Shown one piece after another: positions 32,238 to 41,178 of a DNA stretch of 64,000 nucleotides. This DNA comes from JBCCOW01 sp039025855 (lineage in GTDB: Bacteria > Planctomycetota > Phycisphaerae > Phycisphaerales > Phycisphaeraceae). The DNA is taken from contig JBCCNL010000005.1 of the NCBI GenBank assembly GCA_039025855.1, forward strand, positions 71,825-135,824, in the 5' to 3' direction. The translations under genes were made by a program, and so were the position numbers. Each line of letters starts with the position of its first letter. Position 1 is the first letter of the stretch. A model generated the notes under the pieces. That model did no database searches, was not told where the DNA came from, and was given only the letters and a program-made list of their open reading frames with translations.

Positions 32238-33908
32238 TTACTCGTCTTCGAGCAGGCTCTCGAAGGTGCCGGGGACGTTCTCCAGGTAGCTCCGCAGCTC
32301 GGTCCGCATCTCCGCGAGCTTCGCGGCGTGTTACGGGTCACCGGCCAGATTTGTGCCCTCCAGCGGATCGACCGCGAGGTGGTAGAGCTGATCTCGATCG
32401 AAGTAGTTCCCGTACCACGCAGCCCCGGGGTTGTGCTGGCCGCGCTCGAAGCGGCTGCCGCCGGCGGCCATGCCCATGTGGTAGTAGCGGGCCTCGGGGT
32501 CGAGCTGGTACCGAGGGTTGTTTATGGTCCACGGGTAACGCTTGTTCATCTCTTTGACGTAGGCCTTGTGTTCGGCCATACGCTCCGAACGTGTCCGTTC
32601 GAGGCTGGGTGGCACACGGAACGCGATGTACTTCCAGTCCTTCGTAGACAGTGCCCGGACCAGACCGATCTCGGAGTAGACCGCGTCGCGGATCGAATCG
32701 ACCTTGCCATCGGCCAACGGCAGCCAGCTGAAGCCGTCGAGGGTCATGGTGTCGGGCGGGGTGATGCCCGCGGCGTCGAGGATGGTGGGCGCGAAGTCGG
32801 TGTTCTGCGTGAGGGCGTCGATCACTGCGGGCTTGAGCCGGCCGGGCCAGTAGGCGAGGGTCGGCGTGATGAGCCCGCCCTCGTAGAGCGTGCCCTTGCT
32901 GCGGGCGGCCATGCCGTGGTCGTTGAAGAAGATCACCAGCGTGTTGTCGGCGATGCCACGCTCCTCGAGCTTGCTGAGGATCGCACCGATCCCGTCGTCG
33001 AGCCAGAGGGCCATCGCGTGCTTCTCGGGGATGCCGGCCTTATCGAGCCGTTCGTAGATCGTCTTGCGGGGCGGCATCACGCCTGTTACCGGCTCGGGCA
33101 ATAGTCCTTCGCCGGACGCCCGCGGATCGCCTTCCTTCAGCGACCGGTTCGGGTCGGGCGAGTGGTTCAGCGTGGTCGAGAAGTACAGGAAGAACGGCTG
33201 CTCGTGGTGCTCGTCGATGAACCGCAGCGCCGCGTCGGTCAGCCATTCCATGTTGTGGACATTGAGCCCGGTGTTGACCAGCCACTTGTCGTCGTCGGGG
33301 TTGCCGCGGTAGACGTGATCGACCCAGTCGAAGCCGAACCGTTTGATGCCCGCAACGATGGCGTCGTGATTGGCGGCGAGTTCGCGGTTGATGGTCGGAT
33401 CGCTGGGGTCCGTGCCCTTGGGAGGCGGAGGCAAGTGTCGGCCGACGCCATTGATGTGCCACTTGCCGATCATGCCGGTGGTGTAGCCGTTGGCGCGGAG
33501 CACGCTCTGCAGGGTGTCTTGGCCGGGGCTGAAGCCGACGTTCCACAGCACCCGCCGCACGCCCTCGTCCGTCGTCGATTGCTCGAAGAACGGCAGGTTC
33601 ACCCGGCTCGCATACTGACCCGAAAGCACGGTGTATCGGCTCGGCGAGCACACGCTTGATGCGACGTAGTTCCGCAGAAAGACGACGCCCTCGCGGGCCA
33701 TCCGGTCGAGGTTGGGGGTGAGCGCCTCGCCCTCGAGGTAGCCGAGCTGATCGTTGAACTGGTCGTCGGTGATGATGAAGACGACGTTGGGCTGACGCGT
33801 CTCGGCAAAGGCCTGGTTGTGGCCGAACAGCAGGCCGGCCACAAGGATCGTCAGGCCGATCACAAGGTGGAAACGGAAGCGGGCGTCGTACGGGCGTCGG
33901 TCTTTCAT
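32238..33908 (-). pseudogene. Secreted sulfatase interrupted by an in-frame TAA near its C-terminus
   Basis: Translation from the ATG at 33908 gives 525 residues to a TAA at 32331-32333. The frame then continues without a break for 30 codons (HAAKLAEMRTEL to ESLLEDE) to a second stop at 32238. That continuation is just what sulfatases carry after the block NLAGDPEH, and here GAA (Glu) is replaced by TAA. The enzyme otherwise looks intact: signal anchor (residues 13-35), TDD at 47-49, formylglycine motif CSPSR at 87-91, ASDH-like block FFNDHGMAARSKGTLYEGG. Loss of the last α-helix may or may not destroy function. A sequencing error is the alternative. Confidence 0.75.
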
Positions 33909-33997
33909 GGGACGACTGCTTTCTTTAAGAGCTGATGCGTTTGAAGCACGCAACCTATGTCGAAAGGCTGGATCAAGGCGTGGTCAGGCGGTGTTTT

Positions 33998-35941
33998 TCA
34001 CTTCACGTCGTATGCCGCGCGGATGACGACGGTCCCGACCGCACCGGTGGAGCCATCGGGGAACGCGACCTGCACCACGTTGCGTTCGCGCAGGATCGCG
34101 GGGTCGATCTGGACGATACGGGTGGTCGCGTACTCCTGGTCGGTGACGAGGCGTTCGGCGTGGTCTTCGTTCGCTAAGGCGATGCGTCGGCCATTGACAG
34201 TGACCACGACGGCCGGTCCGGAGCCGCCGGGCTTGGTGATGCCGAAGCGGAGCTCGGCTCGCACAACGCGTTTGTGATCTTTGATCTCCACGCCCAGTCG
34301 CGCAGGGGTACCGGGTTCGACCGGTACAGCGACCTGATTGGCGTAGTGCGGCACCTCGTTGAGCGTCTGCGTCGGCGTGATCGTTTCGGGGTACTCGGCA
34401 ATGACCATCACGGCTTCCCGACCGTCGAGCGTCAGCCCGTCGAGTGATGCAACCTGTTCCTCGGTCAAAGCCGGCGTGAAGTCCGATTGCCGGGTGTAGC
34501 GACGGACCTTCAACGCCGCGCCGGGCGGGAGCTGTAGATCGATCGCTTCCGGTTCCCGGCTCAGGTTGTTGAGCACCACCCGCACGACGCTGCCATCCAC
34601 AAAAGCACGTACCTGTACATCGGGGTCGGTCCCCGTGACCGTGACGCGGTGGCCGGCCAGATCGCGGAAGAACCGGAAGAAGTGCAGGTTGTCGGATTCG
34701 ACCCAATCGGACTTATCCTCGAAGTTGTGGGCGACATAGGACACGGCGTAGTAGCGTGGGTCCCAGCTCATCGAGTGCAGCAGGATGAACGGCACCGCCT
34801 TCTTCACCACGTGCGGGTGGTCCATAAACACGAGCGTGTTGGCGATCGCGGAACTGACCAGGACGTGGCCCGCGATGGACCGCTGCTTCATCTCGTAGTC
34901 GAAGCCGGAGCCGTCGGGGAAGAACTCGGCGGAGATCGCTTCGACCGGGTGCGGGCCGTGTTCGGGTCGGTGATTGAAATAGCCGCCGTGCTCGGAGACA
35001 ACAATGTCATACTCCTTGCCGGCCTCTTTGACGAAGTGGGCCTGTACGAGATCGATCACCCCTTCGAGCGGCATCCCGGTGGTGATCCGGCCGTGGATCT
35101 TCTCGCCGTCCCAGCGCATGTAGTCGTAAACGTGGAATGAGTAGAAGTCGAGTTCGCCGCGGGTGTTCTTGAAGAAGTCGGCGAAGCCGTTGAGGGCCTG
35201 GAAGTTTCTTTTATAGAAGTAGGCTACCGACAGGCAGGGACCGCCGACGAGAACGTCTGGTGCGCTTTGTTGTACGGCCTGCTTGGTTCGGACGTGCCAG
35301 TCGGCGATGTGTGGGTCGCTGACGAAGTTCCAGTGCGGCTCGTTGACCGGCTCGTAGAAGCGGGGGCGGTCAAAGTCGGTGTAGGCGTCGGCCATGACCT
35401 TGGCGGAAAGCTCGGCGGCGGCCTCGATGTTCTGGGGCAGCCAGTCTTTCGAGTTGCGCTGCTTGAGGTAGTCGGTCTGGAACTTGCCCATGAATATCGG
35501 GAAGGCGTTATGGGCCCCGTGGGCGGCGACGTCGAGTCGGCCGTTGGCGAGCTCGTTGAAGAGCGAGCCCGGAGCCTTCGGCTGCATGACGGCGTCGAGC
35601 GCGTCGAGGTCGGCGAAGCCGGGGCGGTCCGGGTCTTCGGTGACGTGGTTGCCCCAGTAGGTGTAGCTCATCACCGGGCCGAGCCGTCGGCCGAAGGTGA
35701 CGTTCAGGTCGTCGAGGAGGAAGCGGATGATGTCGGGCTCGACCCGCTGGTCGAACTTCTGCCCGCCGTCGGCGAGGTTGAAGAGGGTCTGGCGGTCGAG
35801 CTCGCCGATGCCGTCGATCTGACGGAAGACGGTGGGTTCGACCGTGATGGTGGTTTGGGCGGCAGCATTTCGGTTCATGGCGTTGATCGCGTGGGCACCG
35901 ATCAGCGCGAGTGTGAGCGTGGCCAGACGGATCTTTTTCAT
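33998..35941 (-). CDS. Secreted GH86 β-porphyranase/agarase (copy 2)
   Basis: 647 residues with a signal peptide ending near NRNAAAQ. The GH86 layout is clear: an N-terminal strand VEPTVFRQIDGIGELDRQ, PRFYEPVNEPHWNF with acid/base Glu201, LDFYSFHVYDYMRWDGE at 264-280, which is very typical of GH86, and IVVSEHGGY with nucleophile Glu317. Two C-terminal β-sandwich domains follow from about residue 440. Of the four GH86-like proteins here it is the closest to characterised porphyranases in its motifs. It lies between a surface protein and two sulfatases in the minus-strand operon. Confidence 0.9.
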   Translation of the reverse strand: MKKIRLATLTLALIGAHAINAMNRNAAAQTTITVEPTVFRQIDGIGELDRQTLFNLADGGQKFDQRVEPDIIRFLLDDLNVTFGRRLGPVMSYTYWGNHVTEDPDRPGFADLDALDAVMQPKAPGSLFNELANGRLDVAAHGAHNAFPIFMGKFQTDYLKQRNSKDWLPQNIEAAAELSAKVMADAYTDFDRPRFYEPVNEPHWNFVSDPHIADWHVRTKQAVQQSAPDVLVGGPCLSVAYFYKRNFQALNGFADFFKNTRGELDFYSFHVYDYMRWDGEKIHGRITTGMPLEGVIDLVQAHFVKEAGKEYDIVVSEHGGYFNHRPEHGPHPVEAISAEFFPDGSGFDYEMKQRSIAGHVLVSSAIANTLVFMDHPHVVKKAVPFILLHSMSWDPRYYAVSYVAHNFEDKSDWVESDNLHFFRFFRDLAGHRVTVTGTDPDVQVRAFVDGSVVRVVLNNLSREPEAIDLQLPPGAALKVRRYTRQSDFTPALTEEQVASLDGLTLDGREAVMVIAEYPETITPTQTLNEVPHYANQVAVPVEPGTPARLGVEIKDHKRVVRAELRFGITKPGGSGPAVVVTVNGRRIALANEDHAERLVTDQEYATTRIVQIDPAILRERNVVQVAFPDGSTGAVGTVVIRAAYDVK

Positions 35942-35979
35942 GGGGGGTTACCGAAAGGTTGGCGAGGATGACGAGGGAT

Positions 35980-36855
35980 TCAGGGGGCGACTTCAGATCG
36001 GATGTATTCGAAACGGACGCTCTCCGAGGAGGCGATGGCGCCGGGCTGCCCGATGAGGCGTAGAGCTAGGAACGCTTCGGTGCCGGTGTAAGGTGTCGAC
36101 TCCAAGGTCTGGGGCTTGTCCTCGGCCGCGTCGGCGACGATTCGCCGCGTCTTGAGGTTGGTGACCCGTAGCTCTTTGGCAGACCATGCCCCGTCGCGGA
36201 ACTTGGCGGTGTACTGAACTTGGAGTGGGTCTGTTTCGAGGTCGCGATCGCCGATGGCTAGTCCGGCGTCCTTGGCCGGGAGGAACAATGCGAACGGGTT
36301 GTCTGACGCATTGGCGCCGAGCCTTTGGGTGTTGGTGTAGAACTTGAGCGCCCCTTCACCGAAAGCGCTGAATGCGACCCTGAATCCCGCGGTGGGTCCC
36401 GCGTCGAATCCACCACGCACGAAGTCGGGGCGTACGCCGATGAGGCTCAGGTCCTGGTTCGGCTTGTCTCGCGCAAGCGTGTACTGCAACTGGATGGTGA
36501 TTCGCAGGACATCGCCATTGGTAAACCCACTTCCCTGTTCCTCGCTACCGTCTTTGCCGGCCACACCGCCGGTCGCCCCCCGGCCTTGAAGGACCCGCTT
36601 GTAGGCCGTGCCGTCGGTGACGATTCGTCCGGGCGCCTTTGTTTCCACGGTCACGCCGTCTTGCCCCAACCATTGGTCTTGGAAGCGTAGATCGTCTCCG
36701 TTTCGGAAGGCTTGTCGGTCGTCTTGACGCGTAGTGAAGTCGGTTTGGTAGATGACTTTGGCCGAAGCGCCTGCCGAGCACACCAAGGCCATGCTCGAGG
36801 CACCCAGAACGGATATCACGGCAATGGGCAAAGCGGTTCTAGATCGCGTGTTCAT
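35980..36855 (-). CDS. Secreted hypothetical protein, paralogue of the PEP-CTERM protein next to it
   Basis: 291 residues with a signal peptide (to about SAGASAKV) and AAGGA-type ribosome binding site. The mature part starts VIYQTDFTTRQDD and contains FQDQWLGQDG, RVLQGRGATGGVAG and ALKFYTNTQRLGANASDNPFALF. The same blocks occur in the protein encoded at 37056-37970 (VVYETDFIT, FNDGWLGQAG, RVLHSAGATGGVAG, SLKIFTNFARSGTNGADNANALF). The fold is probably a concanavalin-like β-sandwich. Unlike its paralogue it ends EYIRSEVAP and has no PEP-CTERM tail, so it would be released rather than anchored. A glycan-binding role is suggested only by context. Confidence 0.82.
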   Translation of the reverse strand: MNTRSRTALPIAVISVLGASSMALVCSAGASAKVIYQTDFTTRQDDRQAFRNGDDLRFQDQWLGQDGVTVETKAPGRIVTDGTAYKRVLQGRGATGGVAGKDGSEEQGSGFTNGDVLRITIQLQYTLARDKPNQDLSLIGVRPDFVRGGFDAGPTAGFRVAFSAFGEGALKFYTNTQRLGANASDNPFALFLPAKDAGLAIGDRDLETDPLQVQYTAKFRDGAWSAKELRVTNLKTRRIVADAAEDKPQTLESTPYTGTEAFLALRLIGQPGAIASSESVRFEYIRSEVAP

Positions 36856-36980
36856 AGGTATTCATCCTTTGTCTCCACAAGCCCATGTACGGTGACGGAC
36901 CTCGACAGATCGGAAAAGGTGTGGGCGTGAAGGCGCGTAAAGCCAAGGCAGTTCAGCGCTCTACGTTGTCAGCGGGATGC

Positions 36981-37010
36981 AAAAAATCGCATCCCGCAAA
37001 GGGATGCGAT
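36981..37010 (-). terminator. Rho-independent terminator after the PEP-CTERM gene
   Basis: On the minus strand ATCGCATCCC, loop TTTGC, GGGATGCGAT form a perfect 10-bp hairpin followed by six T. It begins 46 bp after the stop of the PEP-CTERM gene and separates it from the downstream operon. Confidence 0.9.
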
Positions 37011-37055
37011 CTGGGGGGTTAAATGTGAAAAGATGTTGCAGTCACAGAGCTCCGA

Positions 37056-37970
37056 TCAGCGGCGGCGACGCAGCATCGCGAGCGCACCGGCACCAAGCAG
37101 GAGGATGGAGGCGGGCTCGGGGATGACGGTTTCGGTGAACGGCTCGTACTCGAATGAGATGCTGTCGAGGTTAGCGGTCGAGCCGGTCACGTTACCGAAA
37201 GCACGGAATCCGAGGAACGCTTCGGTTCCGCTGTAGGCGGTTGATTCCAACACGGCGAGTTTATCGTCCGAGTTTGCGACGACTGTCGCCGTATCCACGT
37301 TGGTCACGACCAGGCTGGTAGCGGTCCAGAAGCCGCTCTGATACTCAGCGGAATACTCGATCAGGAGGTTGTCGGTGCTCAGGTCCTCGGTACCACCGGC
37401 ATTGCCAGAGTCGAAGCCGCCGTCAGCACCGCTTACAAACAGGGCATTCGCATTGTCGGCTCCATTGGTACCCGAGCGGGCGAAGTTGGTGAAGATCTTG
37501 AGGCTTCCGCCATTAAATGCGCTGTAGGCGATCTCGACGCCATTGGTCGGTGCAGCGTTAAAGCCACCGTTGACGAAGTTTTCGCGGAAGCCGATGAGGG
37601 ACAGTTCCTGGTTGGCGGACGCGATCAGGTCGTACTGGATCTCGGCGGAGATCTTGATGACGTCTCCGTCTGAGAAGCCGTTGCCCGCCTCGCCGCTGCC
37701 ATCGCCGCCCGCAACACCACCGGTCGCGCCGGCCGAATGGAGCACACGCCGGAACTGACCGTTGGCAGTCCGGGAAACGATGCCCGGCGAGTTTGGGTCG
37801 ACGATGAAACCCGCCTGACCAAGCCAACCGTCGTTGAACTGCAATTCGCCGGCCGCGAAAGGCGTGTTGTCCGACTTCGTAATGAAATCGGTTTCGTAAA
37901 CAACGTCGGCAGCCGCCGAGACTCCGAGGACCGAACCCACCGCGAGTGTCGCGAAACTTTTTGTATACAT
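37056..37970 (-). CDS. PEP-CTERM surface protein
   Basis: 304 residues from the ATG at 37970, which has AGGAGG eight bases upstream; the longer frame reads through the palindrome at 38071. Signal peptide to about VSAAAD, then a β-sandwich-like body, and a C-terminal sorting signal: PEPASILLLGAGALAM followed by a cluster of arginines. Exosortase would cut at PEP and leave the protein exported or anchored in the envelope; no exosortase gene lies in the window. It has its own terminator and an upstream GTAC-centred palindrome, so it appears to be a separately and strongly expressed surface component of the locus. Confidence 0.92.
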   Translation of the reverse strand: MYTKSFATLAVGSVLGVSAAADVVYETDFITKSDNTPFAAGELQFNDGWLGQAGFIVDPNSPGIVSRTANGQFRRVLHSAGATGGVAGGDGSGEAGNGFSDGDVIKISAEIQYDLIASANQELSLIGFRENFVNGGFNAAPTNGVEIAYSAFNGGSLKIFTNFARSGTNGADNANALFVSGADGGFDSGNAGGTEDLSTDNLLIEYSAEYQSGFWTATSLVVTNVDTATVVANSDDKLAVLESTAYSGTEAFLGFRAFGNVTGSTANLDSISFEYEPFTETVIPEPASILLLGAGALAMLRRRR

Positions 37971-38328
37971 TGTACAAAGCCTCCTGTTGAAGTGTTTTGA
38001 TGCAGAGTCGGATGTGGGCTTTACTGCAATCAATGATGTGAACCGGGAGAAGAAAGAACTACTAAACGACATGCTAATGTACTTTAGCATCGGCCTTTGT
38101 CAAGGGCTTGTTGGCTATTTGGGTGGAATTTCTTGGTGATCCGCTCTCGCGTCGCCTGCCGCCCGTTTTATAGAGCAGTCTTTTGCCAGTTCGCGGTTCT
38201 GAGATTCGGTTCACAAGCGTTGGGCTTGGCTTTGGGGTTGAAAACCAGCCGCCAGACGGATCGCCCGCGGATTCGGAATCGGCTATCACGGGTAGCAAGT
38301 GCGGGCGTCGGAACGTCGCGCATGGGAT
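37971..38328. other. Gene-free stretch between PEP-CTERM and ThuA genes
   Basis: The 358-bp gap holds the ribosome binding site of the PEP-CTERM gene and the palindrome at 38071-38090 inside an AT-rich promoter-like patch. The remainder up to 38328 shows no gene, tRNA or clear hairpin. Confidence 0.6.
38071..38090. promoter_or_regulatory. GTAC-centred palindromic operator candidate, best copy
   Basis: ATGCTAATGTACTTTAGCAT is a 20-bp dyad with one imperfect pair. It lies 101 bp upstream of the PEP-CTERM start within an AT-rich patch (ACTAAACGAC before, CGGCC after). Confidence 0.72.
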
Positions 38329-41112
38329 TTACTTCTTGTCCGTCGTGTATTCCGTCATCCCCGCGGCCCAGCGGATGCCGCCGGCGAGGTGCTGCATGAA
38401 GTAGGGCTCGGCGAAGGCTTCCTTGGTGTGGCCGCCGGCGGTGTACCAAGACCGGCCGCCGTCGAACTCGTGGTACCACGCGGCGGGGTGGTTCTTGCCC
38501 ATCTTACCGCCCTGATAGGTCGTCTCGTCGAGGTTGAGCAGGACGTTGACCCCACCGTACATCGACTTGAAGTTGTACCACTCGTCGGTGCGGCTCCAGC
38601 GTTCGGGGAGGTGGACGGTCGAGGGGTGGTCACGGTTAAGCACGTCCATCTCGGCGGGCTGGACCTTGGGGTGGCCGGCGAAGTAGCCGCCGACGAGCTT
38701 GTTGAACCATGGCCAGCTGTGCTCGGTGTCGGTGGCGGCGTGGATGCCGGCGAACCCGTTGCCGGCCCGGATGAAGCGTTGGAACGCGGCCTGCTGCTGC
38801 TCGTCGAGCACGTTGCCGGTGGTGTTGAAGAACGTCACGACGTCGAACTTGGCGAGGTCGTCGTCGTTGAACAGCCGGGCGTCTTCGGTGTGGATCATGT
38901 CGATGCCGAGGCGGCTGCAGAGGGTGCGGATAGCCTTGACCCCGTCGGGGATGTTGCCGTGGCGGAAGCCGGCGGTCTTGGTGAACAGGAGCATCCGGAC
39001 GAGCGGGATCTCGGGGTCCATCTCGGGCTGCCCAGGGATGCGGTTCATGGTGTACCAGGCTTCAGGAGACCAGATGGTCTGACCGGCGGCGCTTCGGGCT
39101 CGGAAGTTCAGATGGATCACGCGGTCAGACTTCATACCCGGGAGCGTGAGCCGGACGGAGAGCCCGTCGTCGGCGACCTCGGCCGCAGAGACGGGGAGGC
39201 TCTCGCGGTCGAACTTTGGGCCGCCATACGCCGAGGTCGGGCGGTAACGCCACTGCTGGACCTGATAGCGATAGGCGTCGCCGGCCATGTCCTGATCGAC
39301 GGGGTGCGTGAACCGGACGAGCAGCCCGTCGGGGGTGGCGGTGATGTCCTTGTACTCGAAAGTGCTGGTATCGCCGGTGGGTTCGAGGCGTTGGAGCCCG
39401 GCGGTGGTGCCGCGCCAGGACCAGCTCCGGCGTTCGCCGATGCCGCCGACGTAAAGCACGCCGTTCTCGCCGAAGGCGAGGCGGTTCAAGCCGGCGTTGA
39501 AGCCCTGGCTATGCCGGAACACGACGCCTTGGAGTTCGCCTTCGACTTCTTCGAGCGCGATGCGTCGGAGGCCGCCGTGCTTGACGTCGCTCATGAGGAT
39601 CTGCCCCGCGAACGGGCCGTCGGGCACGGTGATGCCGTCGGTTGGGGAGTTGGCGATCTCGCCGTGGGGCAGGTGGACGGCGGGCGGCGTGAGGCCCTGG
39701 TCGGCGAAGTCGGCGGGTGGCGCACCTTCGGGGTAGGCCTCGGTGAGGGCGTTGCCGTTGTAATGGCCGTAGAACCGTCCGGGCTGGAGGTGGTTGAGCT
39801 TGTTGGTGGGCATCCAGGCGCCCTGGTTCTCGCCGACGAAGAGTTCGCCTTGGTGGACGAAGAGCCCGTTCGGGGTGCGGAGTCCGCCGGCGATGTATTC
39901 GATCTCGCCGGTCTTGGGGTCGATCTTCATCACGCTGCCGCGGTGGGCGGCGTTGGGGACGGTGCCGAAGCTCCAGTGCTTGAGCAGCTTCTGGCCGCCC
40001 ATCCCGATGGAGGTCGAGAGGGTGGCGTACAGGTAGCCGTCGAGGAAGACAGGGCCGAAAGTGAAGTGGTGGTAGTTGTTGCTGATCCAGCCGGAGGCGA
40101 TGGTTTTGCGGGTCTCGAAGACGCCGTCGTTGTCGGTGTCATCGAGCCGAGTGATCTCGTCGCGTTGGGCGACGAACAGGCCGCCGTCGTGATAGAGCAG
40201 CCCGAGCGGGTTGATGAAGCCTTCCGCTGCGAGGCTCACGGTGACTTCTTCGGGGTCGCCATCGACACCGCGGAGCAGCCAGACCTTGCCGTTGGGTTCT
40301 TTGATGATCTGGCCGTTGTTGCGGGGGTCGTAGACGGCGAGGGCGAGGTTGCCGTCGCCGAGGTAAGCCATGCCGGCCACCTTGAGGTCGAAGCCTTCCG
40401 GGGCGTCCTTGGGGACGATGGTCTTGAGGTCCCACATCGGGTGGACCGATTCGAGCGGGCTGCCGTCGCCGGGCACGATCGGCGAGCCGTCGATGATGAA
40501 CCGCTTCGCACCGGGCGAGACGACGCGGGTCAGGCCGGCAGCGGTGCGCATGCGTTCAAGCGGGATGGGTACGTGTGTGGTCGCGCCGGGCGGTCGCCAA
40601 CGCAGTTCGAGCCCCTGTGCGCCTTCGTTCTGAAAGAAGCGAACCTTCATCGGGACGGGCCCGGGCTCGAGGTCGATCGCGCCGAGCCGGGTGACCATGG
40701 CGTGGATCCCGTCGTTGTCGATGACGACCCCGTTGCCGATGAGCAGCTGCGACCCGTCGTCGCTGGTCAGCTCGAACTCGTATCGGCCGGGGGACTCGAT
40801 CAGGAGCGTGGTGGTGAACTCGGCGTAGTAGATCCGCGTCAGGCCGCCGACGCCGTTCGGGCCGATCGCGATGTTCGTGACGTGTTCACTGATGTTGGGT
40901 GTCTGCCCGGGGACGGGCTTGACCATGCAGAGCAGTTTGGTGTCGGCTTCGAAGACCTCCAGGCTGGCGCCAGGCTCGGTATCGACATCGGCACCGACCC
41001 GCGATGGCGCAACGTCTTGAGCCAAGACACGCGGCGAGCCGACAGCCATCGCCGTCACGGTGAACACACAGAACACGACCCACGGATTCATTCGCACGAC
41101 AAACTGACGCAT
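38329..41112 (-). CDS. Secreted PA14 - β-propeller - ThuA multidomain protein
   Basis: About 927 residues from the ATG at 41112 (GAAGAG upstream). A signal peptide ends near SPRVLAQDV. A PA14 domain (about 45-190; IYYAEFTTTLLIESPGRYEFELTSDDGSQLLI) is followed by a sorbosone-dehydrogenase-like propeller (about 220-640; LRTPNGLFVHQGELFVGENQG). The C-terminus from about 705 is a ThuA/trehalose-utilisation domain (VRMLLFTKTAGFRHGNIPDG, FAGIHAATDTEHSWPWF, AWYHEFDGGRSWYTAGGH). This architecture is common in planctomycetes and Verrucomicrobia and is linked to sugar use, but no reaction is proven. Gene order (symporter then this gene, 66 bp apart) suggests handling of the imported or released sugar. 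Confidence 0.9.
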   Translation of the reverse strand: MRQFVVRMNPWVVFCVFTVTAMAVGSPRVLAQDVAPSRVGADVDTEPGASLEVFEADTKLLCMVKPVPGQTPNISEHVTNIAIGPNGVGGLTRIYYAEFTTTLLIESPGRYEFELTSDDGSQLLIGNGVVIDNDGIHAMVTRLGAIDLEPGPVPMKVRFFQNEGAQGLELRWRPPGATTHVPIPLERMRTAAGLTRVVSPGAKRFIIDGSPIVPGDGSPLESVHPMWDLKTIVPKDAPEGFDLKVAGMAYLGDGNLALAVYDPRNNGQIIKEPNGKVWLLRGVDGDPEEVTVSLAAEGFINPLGLLYHDGGLFVAQRDEITRLDDTDNDGVFETRKTIASGWISNNYHHFTFGPVFLDGYLYATLSTSIGMGGQKLLKHWSFGTVPNAAHRGSVMKIDPKTGEIEYIAGGLRTPNGLFVHQGELFVGENQGAWMPTNKLNHLQPGRFYGHYNGNALTEAYPEGAPPADFADQGLTPPAVHLPHGEIANSPTDGITVPDGPFAGQILMSDVKHGGLRRIALEEVEGELQGVVFRHSQGFNAGLNRLAFGENGVLYVGGIGERRSWSWRGTTAGLQRLEPTGDTSTFEYKDITATPDGLLVRFTHPVDQDMAGDAYRYQVQQWRYRPTSAYGGPKFDRESLPVSAAEVADDGLSVRLTLPGMKSDRVIHLNFRARSAAGQTIWSPEAWYTMNRIPGQPEMDPEIPLVRMLLFTKTAGFRHGNIPDGVKAIRTLCSRLGIDMIHTEDARLFNDDDLAKFDVVTFFNTTGNVLDEQQQAAFQRFIRAGNGFAGIHAATDTEHSWPWFNKLVGGYFAGHPKVQPAEMDVLNRDHPSTVHLPERWSRTDEWYNFKSMYGGVNVLLNLDETTYQGGKMGKNHPAAWYHEFDGGRSWYTAGGHTKEAFAEPYFMQHLAGGIRWAAGMTEYTTDKK

Positions 41113-41178
41113 GGTTATTCTCTTCAAAAACGCAGAAACAGAAGCAATGATTATATACAACAGCAAGTCGTTTTTGGG

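Noticed and set aside
32197..32341. Longer N-terminus for the Tat sulfatase
   Set aside because: These codons are the out-of-frame reading of the neighbouring sulfatase's C-terminal tail; the Tat leader at 32194 is a natural start.
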